From assembly GCF_900109615.1 (NCBI RefSeq), contig NZ_FOIX01000002.1, forward strand, positions 496,001-560,000: a stretch of 64,000 nucleotides of DNA, written 5' to 3'. The notes under the pieces were generated by a model. The model was not told where the DNA came from. It did not search any database and saw only the letters and a program-made list of their open reading frames with translations. This DNA comes from Kaistella antarctica (GTDB taxonomy: Bacteria > Bacteroidota > Bacteroidia > Flavobacteriales > Weeksellaceae). Below, one piece after another: positions 7,733-16,228 of the stretch (positions within the stretch are counted from its first letter, which is position 1; every line of letters begins with the position of its first letter). Made by a program: the position numbers and the translations under genes.

Positions 7733-8398
7733 ATGAGTACAGTATTATTAATCATTATTGCAGCCACTGCGATTATCAGTTACATTGCTTTCAGCAACCA
7801 TGCGATGTTCGAAAAATACAAGTTCAATGTTGGTGCAATTTTGCGCAACAAAGAATATGTGCGTTTAATTTCTGCCGGTTTTTTACACGCCGATTTAATG
7901 CATTTGCTGCTGAATATGTATGTTCTTTACATGTTCAGTCAACCGATTTTTGAGACATTTGGTACCGTTGGATTTCTGATTATTTATTTCGGATCCATAC
8001 TATTAGGCAATTTATTTTCGCTCTATCTCTACAAAAATCAATCTTGGTATTCGGCGATTGGCGCGAGTGGCGGAGTTTCGGGAATTATTTTTGCAAGTGT
8101 CGCTTTGTATCCAGATGTTATACAAATCGGCATTATATTTCTACCGCCAGAATTCAGTGTGCCTGGTTATATTTTCGGATTGCTATATTTCGGTTATTCG
8201 GTTTATATGATGCTTAATCCTAAGCAAAATGACAATATCGGACATGCCGCGCATTTGGGAGGCGCTTTCTTTGGATTAATTTACACCGTTGCCATGTTTC
8301 CGATGGTGGCTGTGGACAATGCTTTATTTTTAGGAATTATGTCACTTCCCTTGATTTATATGGCGTATCAAGTGTTCTATAAAAAGAAAATTGGCTAG
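7733..8398 (+). CDS. Rhomboid-family intramembrane serine protease
   Basis: Rhomboids cut membrane proteins within the bilayer. The 221-residue protein has about six membrane segments. The catalytic Ser lies in IGASGGVSG and the catalytic His in IGHAAHLGGA; the HxxLN-type motif LMHLLLNMYVLY precedes them. The start is the ATG after the gap to clpS; an open frame extends further upstream but overlaps clpS and gives a non-hydrophobic, unlikely N-terminus. Membrane segment 1 begins directly (STVLLIIIAATAIISYIAF). The substrate is unknown. It probably shares a transcript with clpS, 41 bases upstream. Confidence 0.9.
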   Translation: MSTVLLIIIAATAIISYIAFSNHAMFEKYKFNVGAILRNKEYVRLISAGFLHADLMHLLLNMYVLYMFSQPIFETFGTVGFLIIYFGSILLGNLFSLYLYKNQSWYSAIGASGGVSGIIFASVALYPDVIQIGIIFLPPEFSVPGYIFGLLYFGYSVYMMLNPKQNDNIGHAAHLGGAFFGLIYTVAMFPMVAVDNALFLGIMSLPLIYMAYQVFYKKKIG

Positions 8399-8401
8399 TA
8401 G

Positions 8402-8511
8402 TTTTGGGAGCACCAGGATTTTCGCTTCTTAGAAAACCGGTCCCGCTTTCCACTATATCTTTTTTTCGTCGTTCCTCCTCAAAAAAGGATACCGTTCCAA
8501 TCGGAGGCTAG
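8402..8511 (-). repeat. Dispersed hairpin repeat, family A
   Basis: Read on the minus strand this element starts TAGCCTCCGATTGGAACGG, continues with TCC and a T-run, a GGAGGAACGAC hairpin core, an A-run, and TGGAAAGCGGGACCGG. The same order of blocks occurs at 31744-31829. The flank with TTTTGGGAGCACC resembles the end of the copies at 11.2 and 25.7 kb. The remaining bases up to 8750 show no convincing gene: a 65-codon frame with a GTG start at 8520 overlaps it and has no family resemblance. Confidence 0.7.
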
Positions 8512-8750
8512 AAGTTCAGGTGGTTTTTCTTTTCACTAGAGAAAAAAAGAATATCTTATTAAAAGAATATTTCAGTAGGTACCGGCTTCAGCCCCTTTAT
8601 AGATTAGAACATTTTAAATGGCTTCAGTCAAAACTTATTGGTAAAAAACTATTTGGCGCTCGACACTATTATCGGGATAATTGGGAAGTAGTAAATGTAG
8701 TTTTATCGGTTTCATGACTCATCAATTTTACTTTTCATCGCTCGCTTCAC

Positions 8751-8785
8751 TCAACTGTCAACTGTCAACTTTCAACTCTCAACTA
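8751..8785 (+). repeat. Heptamer tandem repeat, five units of TCAACTn
   Basis: Five consecutive 7-bp units TCAACTG, TCAACTG, TCAACTT, TCAACTC and TCAACTA end 3 bp before the prmC stop codon. The period of seven and the variation confined to the last base make it a short tandem repeat prone to slippage. It lies outside the coding frame of prmC. Confidence 0.9.
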
Positions 8786-8788
8786 TTT

Positions 8789-9640
8789 TCACTTTCCTCC
8801 CCAAACAAATCTTTCATTCCCTGACAAATCCTTCATCAACGTGGCTTTATTTAAAATATCAGTAAAAAGTTCCAACGTTTCCTTTCCTAACTTCTGATTA
8901 ATTTCCAGAAATACCAATCCGTCTTCAGCTAAATAATTTTCGCAATCATCGGCAATTTTTTCATAGAAAATCAAAGCATTAGAAGTGGGAGAGAACAACG
9001 CCATTTTCGGTTCAAACGCTTTCACAGAATCTCCGATCTCCTTTTCTTCCTCCATCCCGATATAAGGCGGGTTAGAAATAATCACATCATAAACTTCAGT
9101 CAAATTCTCTGTTAAATAATTCTGATGAATAAAGTTAATTTCAACTTCATGAAAATCAGCATTTCTCTGCGCAGTTTTTAAAGCATTATCAGAAAACTCA
9201 ATCGCCGAAACTTGTGCTTCAGGAAAATGTTTCTTTAACACAATCGGAATAATTCCAGATCCAGTTCCAATATCTAAAATTTTGAATTCCTTCTTGGATA
9301 ATGCTGAACTTTTAATTTGTTCAATCGCCAGTTCCAACAATTCTTCTGTTTCAGGCCTTGGAATTAAAACGTGTTCATCAACGAAAAATCTTAAACCATA
9401 AAATTCCGTTTCACCTAAAATCTGTTGATAAGGTTTTCCTGTTCTCAAATCCGCGATGATACTTTGAAGTTCAAGAAATTGAGTTTTTTTAATTTCGTTA
9501 GTCATCACTTTACGCAATTCAATTTTATTTAAATCAGTGAGATATTCTAAGAAAATTTCCACCAAAATAGAACTTTCAGCCTCGGTGTAATTTTCAGAAA
9601 TCTCTTTTTTAAAGTAAATTTTACAATCTTGATACGTCAT
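8789..9640 (-). CDS. prmC: Peptide chain release factor N5-glutamine methyltransferase
   Basis: PrmC methylates the Gln of the GGQ motif in release factors, using S-adenosylmethionine. The 283-residue protein has the N-terminal helical domain (residues 1-80), then the Rossmann methyltransferase fold with the SAM-binding motif ILDIGTGSGIIPIVL near residues 120-135 and the diagnostic NPPY motif (DVIISNPPYIG) near residue 190. Length matches the family. It stands alone on the minus strand between plus-strand genes. The SAM motif plus NPPY separates it from other methyltransferases. Confidence 0.93.
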   Translation of the reverse strand: MTYQDCKIYFKKEISENYTEAESSILVEIFLEYLTDLNKIELRKVMTNEIKKTQFLELQSIIADLRTGKPYQQILGETEFYGLRFFVDEHVLIPRPETEELLELAIEQIKSSALSKKEFKILDIGTGSGIIPIVLKKHFPEAQVSAIEFSDNALKTAQRNADFHEVEINFIHQNYLTENLTEVYDVIISNPPYIGMEEEKEIGDSVKAFEPKMALFSPTSNALIFYEKIADDCENYLAEDGLVFLEINQKLGKETLELFTDILNKATLMKDLSGNERFVWGGK

Positions 9641-9800
9641 TTTTAGAGGTAATATTTCAGAATTTTAAATATAATTCCTTTTTTTTGAAATTGAATAATT
9701 ACTAGTCAAAATATCTTGCTGAAAGCGCTGTTAAAAAGCAAAATTTTTGAAAACGAAACAGAAATTTAAATAATTTCACTATTTTTGAAAAAATTGGTAA

Positions 9801-10343
9801 ATGAACATGAAGAAGTATTTGATGTTGACTTTTTTCGCTTTGGTAATTGTTTCTTGCGGTTCCGCAAAAAAAGTGGTAAAAAGAGAAATTCCTACAAAGA
9901 CCGTCAAGAAAGTTGATAATCTAAAAACCCTCGACTCCTATTATTCCGGAAAAAACTCAGCTGAAGTTGCTGAGATTTTGAAAGATGCACAAAAGTATTT
10001 AGGCGCACCTTACAAATATGCCGGAAATACTTCCGCCGGATTCGACTGTTCTGGGTTGGTATGCAAAGTGTTTGATGAAAATAACACCAAACTCGCTCGC
10101 CGCTCCGAAGATCAATCCAATCAAGGAAAATCTATTTCAATTAAGGAAGCCAAACCAGGTGACTTGGTTTTCTTTGCCACCGCTGGTGGAAGCCGAGTAA
10201 CTCACGTGGGAATTGTCCACGATATCGGGAACAACGGCGAAGTTAAATTTATTCATTCCTCCACCTCAAAAGGCGTCATCATTTCTTCACTTAACGAGAA
10301 ATATTGGAACAATGCCTACCTTTTCGCGAGAAGAGTTTTGTAA
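9801..10343 (+). CDS. NlpC/P60-family lipoprotein, peptidoglycan endopeptidase
   Basis: The 180-residue protein has a lipoprotein signal (hydrophobic stretch ending VIVSCGS, lipidated Cys at residue 19), a Lys-rich linker, and an NlpC/P60 domain from about residue 60. Catalytic Cys lies in FDCSGLV, catalytic His in THVGIVHD, and the third polar residue in FIHSSTSKGV. Such enzymes cut the D-Glu to diaminopimelate bond in peptide stems. The neighbour downstream makes a diaminopimelate precursor, but this is probably coincidence. A TATTTTTG -7 box is at 9780-9787. The start could also be the second ATG, two codons on. Confidence 0.88.
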   Translation: MNMKKYLMLTFFALVIVSCGSAKKVVKREIPTKTVKKVDNLKTLDSYYSGKNSAEVAEILKDAQKYLGAPYKYAGNTSAGFDCSGLVCKVFDENNTKLARRSEDQSNQGKSISIKEAKPGDLVFFATAGGSRVTHVGIVHDIGNNGEVKFIHSSTSKGVIISSLNEKYWNNAYLFARRVL

Positions 10344-10383
10344 ATTTGGGTTCCTTTAAAATTAAAAAAATCAAACGAATAAT

Positions 10384-11193
10384 ATGTTACAACAAACTAT
10401 AGAAAATATCTGGGACAACAGAGAATTGTTAAAAGATGCCGAAAGCCAAGCTTCAATTCGCGAAGTCATCCGACAATTAGATTTAGGAGAACTTAGAGTT
10501 GCTGAGCCAACTGACGACGGTTGGAAAGTGAATGAGTGGGTAAAGAAAGCCGTTGTGATGTATTTTCCAATGCAGAAAATGGAGACGATTGAGGTGGGAC
10601 CTTTTGAGTTCCATGATAAAATGCCTTTGAAAAGAAATTATGCTGAAAAAGGAGTGCGCGTTGTTCCGCCTGCTGTTGCGAGAGAAGGCGCTTACATTGC
10701 TCCGGGCGTAATTTTGATGCCATCGTATGTGAATATTGGTGCTTATGTAGATTCGGGAACAATGGTCGATACTTGGGCAACTGTTGGTAGTTGTGCTCAA
10801 ATTGGAAAAGACGTTCACTTGAGTGGTGGAGTAGGAATTGGTGGAGTTTTAGAACCTTTGCAAGCAGCTCCAGTAATCATTGAAGATAACGTTTTCGTTG
10901 GTTCAAGATGTATTGTTGTAGAAGGCGTTCACGTAGAAAGAGAAGCGGTTCTCGGAGCGAATGTTGTTCTTACTGCGTCTACGAAAATCATTGACGTTAC
11001 AGGTGAATCTCTAGTTGAAATTAAAGGTAGAGTTCCAGCTCGTTCGGTTGTGATTCCAGGAAGTTATACCAAACAGTTTCCAGCCGGAGAATTTCAAGTT
11101 CCATGTGCTTTAATTATTGGACAGAGAAAAGAATCTACTGATAAAAAAACCTCTCTAAACGATGCTTTGAGAGAAAATAATGTAGCAGTTTAA
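10384..11193 (+). CDS. dapD: 2,3,4,5-tetrahydropyridine-2,6-dicarboxylate N-succinyltransferase
   Basis: DapD transfers succinyl from succinyl-CoA in the lysine/diaminopimelate pathway. The 269-residue protein has a helical N-terminal domain and, from about residue 100, a left-handed beta helix built of hexapeptide repeats (IAPGVILMPSYVNIGAYVDSG, then IGKDVHLSGGVGIGG and DNVFVGSRCIVVEGVHV). The length matches the family. It follows the NlpC/P60 gene by 40 bases and may share its transcript. Confidence 0.95.
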   Translation: MLQQTIENIWDNRELLKDAESQASIREVIRQLDLGELRVAEPTDDGWKVNEWVKKAVVMYFPMQKMETIEVGPFEFHDKMPLKRNYAEKGVRVVPPAVAREGAYIAPGVILMPSYVNIGAYVDSGTMVDTWATVGSCAQIGKDVHLSGGVGIGGVLEPLQAAPVIIEDNVFVGSRCIVVEGVHVEREAVLGANVVLTASTKIIDVTGESLVEIKGRVPARSVVIPGSYTKQFPAGEFQVPCALIIGQRKESTDKKTSLNDALRENNVAV

Positions 11194-11207
11194 TATTTCT
11201 ATAATGA

Positions 11208-11325
11208 TTTGGGCAGCTTGATCCGTCCTCCGTTCCCGCTTTTTTTACTACTGGCTTCGACAAGCTCAGCCACCAACAAAAAAGAGCTCCACTCAGGCCG
11301 GGCTGCAAGATTTTTTACTTTTTCA
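11208..11325 (+). repeat. Dispersed intergenic repeat, family A (degenerate copy)
   Basis: The sequence begins GATTTGGGCAGC and contains CGTTCCCGC and CTCCACTCAGGCCGGGCTGC. The GATTTGGGC start and the (G/C)CGGGCT(A/G) block also occur, in this order, in the element at 25711. An inner inverted repeat GCTTCGACAAGCTCAGCC is present. The copy is too diverged to align throughout. Confidence 0.45.
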
Positions 11326-11358
11326 AAAGTTTCAAATAATATCAAAAAGTAGCATATT

Positions 11359-12528
11359 TTGAAAGCTAAATTTTTAAAATTCATATCAAATCCCAAATAT
11401 ATTTTTGGGATTTATCTTCTTGTTTCCATCTTGTCTGCAGTCGCAAAATATCGCGGTGGACCGGCAAAGTATAATAATTACATGATTTTTAAAAATGTAT
11501 TTACCAATACTTTAGCCGAAAAAAATATTTATCTTTTATATCCCGACTTCCATTTTGATTCCAATCATTATGGCGTTTTATTTAGTGTTCTAATTGCACC
11601 TTTCGCGATAATGCCAGATTGGTTGGGTATGGTTTTATGGAATGTTGCTAATACTTTGGTTTTCCTTTTTGCGATTCATAAACTCCCATTTTCTAATCCT
11701 AAAAAAGCTTTTTTTGCTTGGTTGTGTTTGCAGGAATTTATTACGGCCGCGGTGAGTTTACAGTTTAATATTGCTTTGACAGGCTTGCTGATTTTATCCG
11801 CAGTTTATATTTACGAAAGAAAAGAAACCCAGTCAGCGATTACTATCTTAATCGGTTTTTTCGTAAAACTCTACGGAGTAGCTGGACTTTCCGCTTTCTT
11901 TTTTATTAAGAATAAATGGAAGTTCATTCTTTCTTTAGTAGGATTTGGACTGGTGTTTTTGATTCTCCCAATGTTACTTTCAAGTCCACATTTTGGAATC
12001 CAATCGTATGCAGATTGGTTTCAATCTTTGTCGGAAAAGAATGCTTCAAATCAAGTTTTAGGAAACCGACAGGATTATTCCTTGATGGGAATTGTAAGAA
12101 GAGTTTCTGGGAATGCCGACATTTCTAACCTTGCATTTTTACTTCCTGGAATCGCGGTTTTCGGCTTACCTTATTTGAGAATTAATCAATACAAACATCT
12201 TCCTTTCCAATTGATGATTCTCGCATCAACGCTTTTATTCATCGTGCTTTTTAGTTCAGGCTCCGAATCTCCAACATTCATAATTGCTGTAGCTGGAGTC
12301 ATGATTTGGTTTCTGATGCAAAAAGAGAAGTCTCCTTTAATTATCGGAATGTTGATCTTCGTAATCATCTTAACTTGTTTCTCTTTTTCAGATTTATTTC
12401 CGAAATTCATCAAGGACAATTACATTATGAAATATTCCCTAAAAGCGCTACCTTGTTGCGTCGTTTGGTTCCGCGTGATCTACGAATTGATGACCAACGA
12501 TTTCGAAAAAGACTACCAATTAGATTAA
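11359..12528 (+). CDS. Polytopic membrane glycosyltransferase, GT87/DUF2029-like
   Basis: The 389-residue protein has about ten membrane segments and resembles the DUF2029/GT87 family of polyprenol-phosphate-sugar-dependent transferases: a first luminal loop with acidic residues (NIYLLYPDFHFDSNHYGVLF), followed by short alternating hydrophobic segments. The gene ends eight bases before a GT2 glycosyltransferase that could make its polyprenyl-linked donor. The start shown is TTG, which keeps the first membrane segment (FGIYLLVSILSAVA); the next ATG would remove it. The acceptor is unknown. Confidence 0.65.
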   Translation: MKAKFLKFISNPKYIFGIYLLVSILSAVAKYRGGPAKYNNYMIFKNVFTNTLAEKNIYLLYPDFHFDSNHYGVLFSVLIAPFAIMPDWLGMVLWNVANTLVFLFAIHKLPFSNPKKAFFAWLCLQEFITAAVSLQFNIALTGLLILSAVYIYERKETQSAITILIGFFVKLYGVAGLSAFFFIKNKWKFILSLVGFGLVFLILPMLLSSPHFGIQSYADWFQSLSEKNASNQVLGNRQDYSLMGIVRRVSGNADISNLAFLLPGIAVFGLPYLRINQYKHLPFQLMILASTLLFIVLFSSGSESPTFIIAVAGVMIWFLMQKEKSPLIIGMLIFVIILTCFSFSDLFPKFIKDNYIMKYSLKALPCCVVWFRVIYELMTNDFEKDYQLD

Positions 12529-12535
12529 TCATTCC

Positions 12536-13465
12536 GTGAAGAAAATTTCCATCGTCATTCCCGCGCATAACGAAGAGGACAATGTTGCTTTGATTCATCA
12601 ACGCATCAAAGAAGTTTTCCTAAAACTGGACACCTATAAATTCGAAATCATCTTCGTCAATGATGGGAGTCGCGATCAGACTCAAGCGAAATTGGAGCAA
12701 TTAGCCAATCAATTTGAGGAAGTTAAATTCATAGAATTTTCCCGTAATTTCGGACATCAACCTGCTGTAAAAGCTGGTATGGATTGTTCGAACGGAAATG
12801 CCGTAATATCCATGGATGCTGATTTACAACATCCACCAGAATTGATTCCGGACCTGATCAAGAAGTGGGAAGAAGGTGCTGATATTGTCTACACCATCCG
12901 AACTTATCCCAAACAAATCTCCATTTTTAAAAGAAAAACGTCAATTCTATTTTACCATTTCCTATCCAGTATTTCCGATGTAAATCTCGTAGAAGGTGGC
13001 GGTTCAGATTTTCGATTAATGGATGCTTCCGTAGTTGATGTGGTTAGAGAAATGAACGAAACCGATATTTTCTTGCGAGGTTTATCTACGTGGGTAGGTT
13101 TTCGTCAGATCGGCGTTCCTTATGTCGCTGCCGAAAGAGCTTCAGGTGAAAGCAGTTATAACCTCAGTAAAATGCTTCGTTTTGCCTTTACTGGGATTAC
13201 GGCTTTCAGTGTGAAACCCCTTTATTTAGCGGCGTATCTTGGATTTATCTTTTCCGTTTTTGCTGTTTTAGGATATGCGATTTATGTGATTCATTCTTTT
13301 GTAACCCAAACTGAAATTTCTGGTTGGGCGTCTTTAATTATGACCGTCGTATTTTTCGGTGGTTTACAATTGATTATTATGGGAATTATTGGGATGTATT
13401 TGGGTAAAATTTTCAAGCAGGTAAAAGAACGCCCGAACTATATTATTCGGTCGAAAAATTTTTAA
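12536..13465 (+). CDS. Glycosyltransferase family 2, polyprenyl-phosphate glycosyltransferase type
   Basis: The 309-residue protein resembles the DPM1/GtrB group that attaches a sugar to polyprenyl phosphate on the inner face of the membrane. Visible features are ISIVIPAHNEEDNV at the start, the acidic motif ISMDADLQHPPEL near residue 95, the FSRNFGHQPAVKAGMD block, and two C-terminal membrane helices (about residues 230-255 and 265-290). The start codon is GTG, and no ATG fits the conserved start. It follows the membrane glycosyltransferase by eight bases, and the two probably act in series on the same lipid-linked sugar. Confidence 0.88.
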   Translation: MKKISIVIPAHNEEDNVALIHQRIKEVFLKLDTYKFEIIFVNDGSRDQTQAKLEQLANQFEEVKFIEFSRNFGHQPAVKAGMDCSNGNAVISMDADLQHPPELIPDLIKKWEEGADIVYTIRTYPKQISIFKRKTSILFYHFLSSISDVNLVEGGGSDFRLMDASVVDVVREMNETDIFLRGLSTWVGFRQIGVPYVAAERASGESSYNLSKMLRFAFTGITAFSVKPLYLAAYLGFIFSVFAVLGYAIYVIHSFVTQTEISGWASLIMTVVFFGGLQLIIMGIIGMYLGKIFKQVKERPNYIIRSKNF

Positions 13466-13555
13466 TAATAAAATAAGTGATGTTTCGCGATTTTATTAAC
13501 AGTATTATTAATGATTTAACATTTTTTTTATCGTAGTATATTTATAATCTTTATT

Positions 13556-13563
13556 TATTTTTG
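13556..13563 (+). promoter_or_regulatory. Bacteroidota -7 box (TATTTTTG)
   Basis: TATTTTTG fits TAnnTTTG. Its final G begins an in-frame GTG at 13563, so that codon is taken as promoter sequence and the ATG at 13584 as the start of the following gene. Confidence 0.5.
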
Positions 13564-13583
13564 TGAAATTTAAAAATTTAAAA

Positions 13584-14375
13584 ATGAAAAAATTAGTATT
13601 GTTTTCTTCACTATTTATGACATGCTTCGGTTATGCGCAAATTACATTAGAAAAAGCCTTTCCAAATAATGAAAATATCATAACCTATCAAGATGGTGAT
13701 CAACTATACTATGTCAGTACTGTTCAGGGAAGCAATGTAATTACTATCTATAATCAGGATTATACCGTTTTTAAAACTGTCAATTCTCAAATCCCCTCTA
13801 ATTACAATATATATTTAATAAACTCCAACATTTATCCTGGTTACTCCGTTTCTAAATATTTATTTAATGCTGATGCGAAAATGGAATTTTTTGTATCAGG
13901 AAGTTATTATGTTTCCGATACTGCTAGTTATATTTTTCAAAGTAAAATTGTGAATGAAGATGGTATTATTGTAAAGGATTTTGGAGATATAAGTATTGGT
14001 TCATTTTATCCTTACACAGATCCTGTTGCCAATAAAAATAAAATGGTAGTTCATAAATATGGTTTGCTTAATAATGTGGCGTGGTCTACGGATGAAATCT
14101 ATTCATTGCCAACATCATCATTAACTACAAAAGAAATTAATAATTTAACTGGTAGCAAATTATCTGCGTTTCCTATCCCAACAAGTAGCAGATTAAATAT
14201 CCTAAATCCCAGAAATGGCAATTATTTAGTAGAAATTACGGACGTTTCTGGTAAAATAGTAAAAACTAAAGCGTTTGGTAACGAAAATCAAATAAATATT
14301 CTTGTTGCAGATTTACCAACGGGTGTTTATTTTTATAAAATAGGGAACCAAAGTTCAAAATTTATAAAAGATTAA
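13584..14375 (+). CDS. Secreted protein with T9SS C-terminal sorting domain
   Basis: The 263-residue protein has a signal peptide (MKKLVLFSSLFMTCFGYAQ) and a type A sorting domain over the last 75 residues (SAFPIPTSSRLNILNPRNG, DVSGKIVKT, LPTGVYFYKIG, SKFIKD). The central 160 residues have no recognised domain; the pattern of short strands with aromatic residues (YQDGDQLYYVST, GYSVSKYLFNADAKMEFFV) suggests a beta-rich fold such as a propeller fragment. The gene interrupts a run of glycosyltransferase genes and has its own promoter. Function is unknown. Confidence 0.75.
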   Translation: MKKLVLFSSLFMTCFGYAQITLEKAFPNNENIITYQDGDQLYYVSTVQGSNVITIYNQDYTVFKTVNSQIPSNYNIYLINSNIYPGYSVSKYLFNADAKMEFFVSGSYYVSDTASYIFQSKIVNEDGIIVKDFGDISIGSFYPYTDPVANKNKMVVHKYGLLNNVAWSTDEIYSLPTSSLTTKEINNLTGSKLSAFPIPTSSRLNILNPRNGNYLVEITDVSGKIVKTKAFGNENQINILVADLPTGVYFYKIGNQSSKFIKD

Positions 14376-14415
14376 TATCTTGAAAATATAGCAAGATTTA
14401 GAACCTTGATTTTCT

Positions 14416-15519
14416 ATGAAGATATCTTACGACGGAAAACGCTTCTTCAATAACAGTTCGGGTTTAGGCAACTATTCCCGAGATTTGGTGCGAATTGTGG
14501 CGACTTATTTTCCAGAAAATGATTATGTCTTAATTAATGAAAATCAAACCGAAAAAGGGAAGGAGATAGTAGCGTTACCTCAAGTTTCTTTTGTTGAAAC
14601 TTCCAAAGGAAGTTGGTCGAGGCAATTGAAAATGGGCAAAGATGCGCAACTGATTAATGCCGATATTTTTCACGGACTTTCTGGTGAGTTGCCTTTAATT
14701 TGGAAAGAAAGTCCCATTAAAAAAATCGTGACCATTCATGATTTAATTTTCATGAGATTTCCCCAATATTATTCGTTCTTTGATCGCAAAATCCATTTCT
14801 GGAAGTTCAAAAAAGCGGTTGAACAAGCCGATTTAATCATTGCGATTTCTGACCAAACGAAGCGCGATATTATTCAGTATTTAAAAGTTCCGGAAGAGAA
14901 AATTCGGGTGATTTATCAAGGATGTCATCATGCTTTTAAGGAAAATCAAAGTGAAGAGTTTTTAACTTCAACTAAAGAAAAGTATAATCTTCCAAAACGA
15001 TTTATTCTGAATGTTGGAACGATTGAAGAGCGGAAAAATTTATTGAATATCGTTAAAGCTATTAATGGAACTAAAATTCCGCTAGTTGTCATTGGTAAAA
15101 AAACTAAATACTTTAATAAGGTCAAAAAATATTTAGTTAAAAATAAATTAGAAAATCAAGTTCAGTTCCTGGAAAACGTTTCGATAGAAGAATTGGCAGC
15201 GATTTATAAACTGGCCGATCTATTTGTTTATCCAAGTTTGTTTGAAGGTTTCGGAATTCCAGTGATTGAAGCTCTTTTTTCGGAAACTCCTGTAATTACA
15301 AGCAATGTAAGTTGTCTCCCAGAAGCTGGAGGTCCCGATGCTGCCTATATTGATCCAACTAATTTTGAAGACATTAAAGCTAAGATTAGCTTTCTTTGGA
15401 ACAATGAATCGGAAAGGAAACGAAGAGCTAGAAAAGGAGTGCAATTCGTTCAAAAATTTAAGGATGAATCGATTGCGAAAGAGATGATGAATGCTTATCA
15501 AAGTTTGCTTAAAAATTAA
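14416..15519 (+). CDS. Glycosyltransferase family 4 (GT-B fold)
   Basis: The 367-residue protein shows the GT4 pattern: an N-terminal half with GLGNYSRDL near residue 17 and IVTIHDLIFMRFP, and a C-terminal half with FILNVGTIEERKNLLN and the nucleotide-sugar binding motif PSLFEGFGIPVIEAL, which has the E-x7-E spacing. Such enzymes transfer mannose, glucose or related sugars in polysaccharide or glycoprotein synthesis. Given the nearby GT87 and GT2 genes it probably belongs to the same surface glycan pathway. Donor and acceptor cannot be read from sequence. Confidence 0.88.
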   Translation: MKISYDGKRFFNNSSGLGNYSRDLVRIVATYFPENDYVLINENQTEKGKEIVALPQVSFVETSKGSWSRQLKMGKDAQLINADIFHGLSGELPLIWKESPIKKIVTIHDLIFMRFPQYYSFFDRKIHFWKFKKAVEQADLIIAISDQTKRDIIQYLKVPEEKIRVIYQGCHHAFKENQSEEFLTSTKEKYNLPKRFILNVGTIEERKNLLNIVKAINGTKIPLVVIGKKTKYFNKVKKYLVKNKLENQVQFLENVSIEELAAIYKLADLFVYPSLFEGFGIPVIEALFSETPVITSNVSCLPEAGGPDAAYIDPTNFEDIKAKISFLWNNESERKRRARKGVQFVQKFKDESIAKEMMNAYQSLLKN

Positions 15520-15557
15520 GAACAATCAAAATAATTTTATTAAAATACCTAAATGAT

Positions 15558-15998
15558 ATGATTAAAATTTCATCAGTTTTATTTATACTATTATCTTCAT
15601 TCCTTTTTGGTCAAAATGCGGCTCAGCTTGAATCTCAAAGAGTTGCAGAGCAAAATTACAAAATGCAAGTTTCTAACGGTGCTTACGAAAAAGCAATTGA
15701 TGAAATGAGCAATAGCGTGCGAAAAAGTTCGCGGGAAAAAATAAACCAAATTGATGATGATTTTGAATTTAATTTCGCAGAAAAAACAAAAATTGAATCT
15801 AAAATAAATTCCATTTTAGAAAAGAAAAATGCTGTTAAAAATAAGTTAAGCAAGGCAAAATCTGATATTGATAAAAATGATTTTCTTCAAAAGCTGGATA
15901 GCCTGAATATCGATTTGGAGAAATTGAAAAGTAAGTTGGCGCAGAATGAAGCCGAATTAAAGATTCTTCAGGAATCGTACAGAAATCTCACTAAATAG
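15558..15998 (+). CDS. Exported coiled-coil protein of unknown function
   Basis: The 146-residue protein has a signal peptide (MIKISSVLFILLSSFLFGQ) and is otherwise almost entirely charged helix with heptad character (IESKINSILEKKNAVKNKL and KLDSLNIDLEKLKSKLAQ), so a periplasmic coiled coil is likely. No enzymatic motif and no sorting domain are present. It lies between a glycosyltransferase gene and the his attenuator. I do not recognise a family. Confidence 0.6.
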   Translation: MIKISSVLFILLSSFLFGQNAAQLESQRVAEQNYKMQVSNGAYEKAIDEMSNSVRKSSREKINQIDDDFEFNFAEKTKIESKINSILEKKNAVKNKLSKAKSDIDKNDFLQKLDSLNIDLEKLKSKLAQNEAELKILQESYRNLTK

Positions 15999-16136
15999 AT
16001 TTGTGGAAAATATATTTTAAAATGTAAGCTTGACAGTTTATCTAATTATTTCTGAGCTCACAGAAACTACTTTTTACAAAATATTAAATTTTACAAACTG
16101 TTTATCAGTGTTTTAAGTCCATATTAATATTTTTTC

Positions 16137-16168
16137 TTGCAGGTTTAGTTTTTTATTAGATATATTTG
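16137..16168 (+). promoter_or_regulatory. Promoter of the his operon
   Basis: TTG at 16137-16139 and TATATTTG at 16161-16168 are separated by 21 bp and fit the Bacteroidota -33/-7 consensus. The transcript would start about 10 bp before the leader peptide ATG, leaving room for the attenuator downstream. Confidence 0.7.
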
Positions 16169-16183
16169 CAGAGTTAAAACAAC

Positions 16184-16228
16184 ATGAAAAATACAACCGC
16201 TTTATTCCATCATCATCATCTCATCTAA
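16184..16228 (+). CDS. hisL: his operon leader peptide
   Basis: ATG to TAA encodes 14 residues, MKNTTALFHHHHLI, with four consecutive CAT His codons at 16208-16219 placed six bases before the stop codon. A run of the regulatory amino acid in a tiny frame just after the promoter and before a terminator that precedes hisG is the hallmark of ribosome-mediated attenuation. When charged His-tRNA is scarce the ribosome should stall on the CAT run. The frame is too short for ordinary gene finders. The name follows enteric usage and implies function, not homology. Confidence 0.88.
   Translation: MKNTTALFHHHHLI

Noticed and set aside
8520-8717. 65-codon frame with GTG start between the rhomboid gene and prmC
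   Set aside because: It has no recognisable family, no promoter or ribosome signal, begins at the edge of a repeat and lies in a region with repeats; probably chance.
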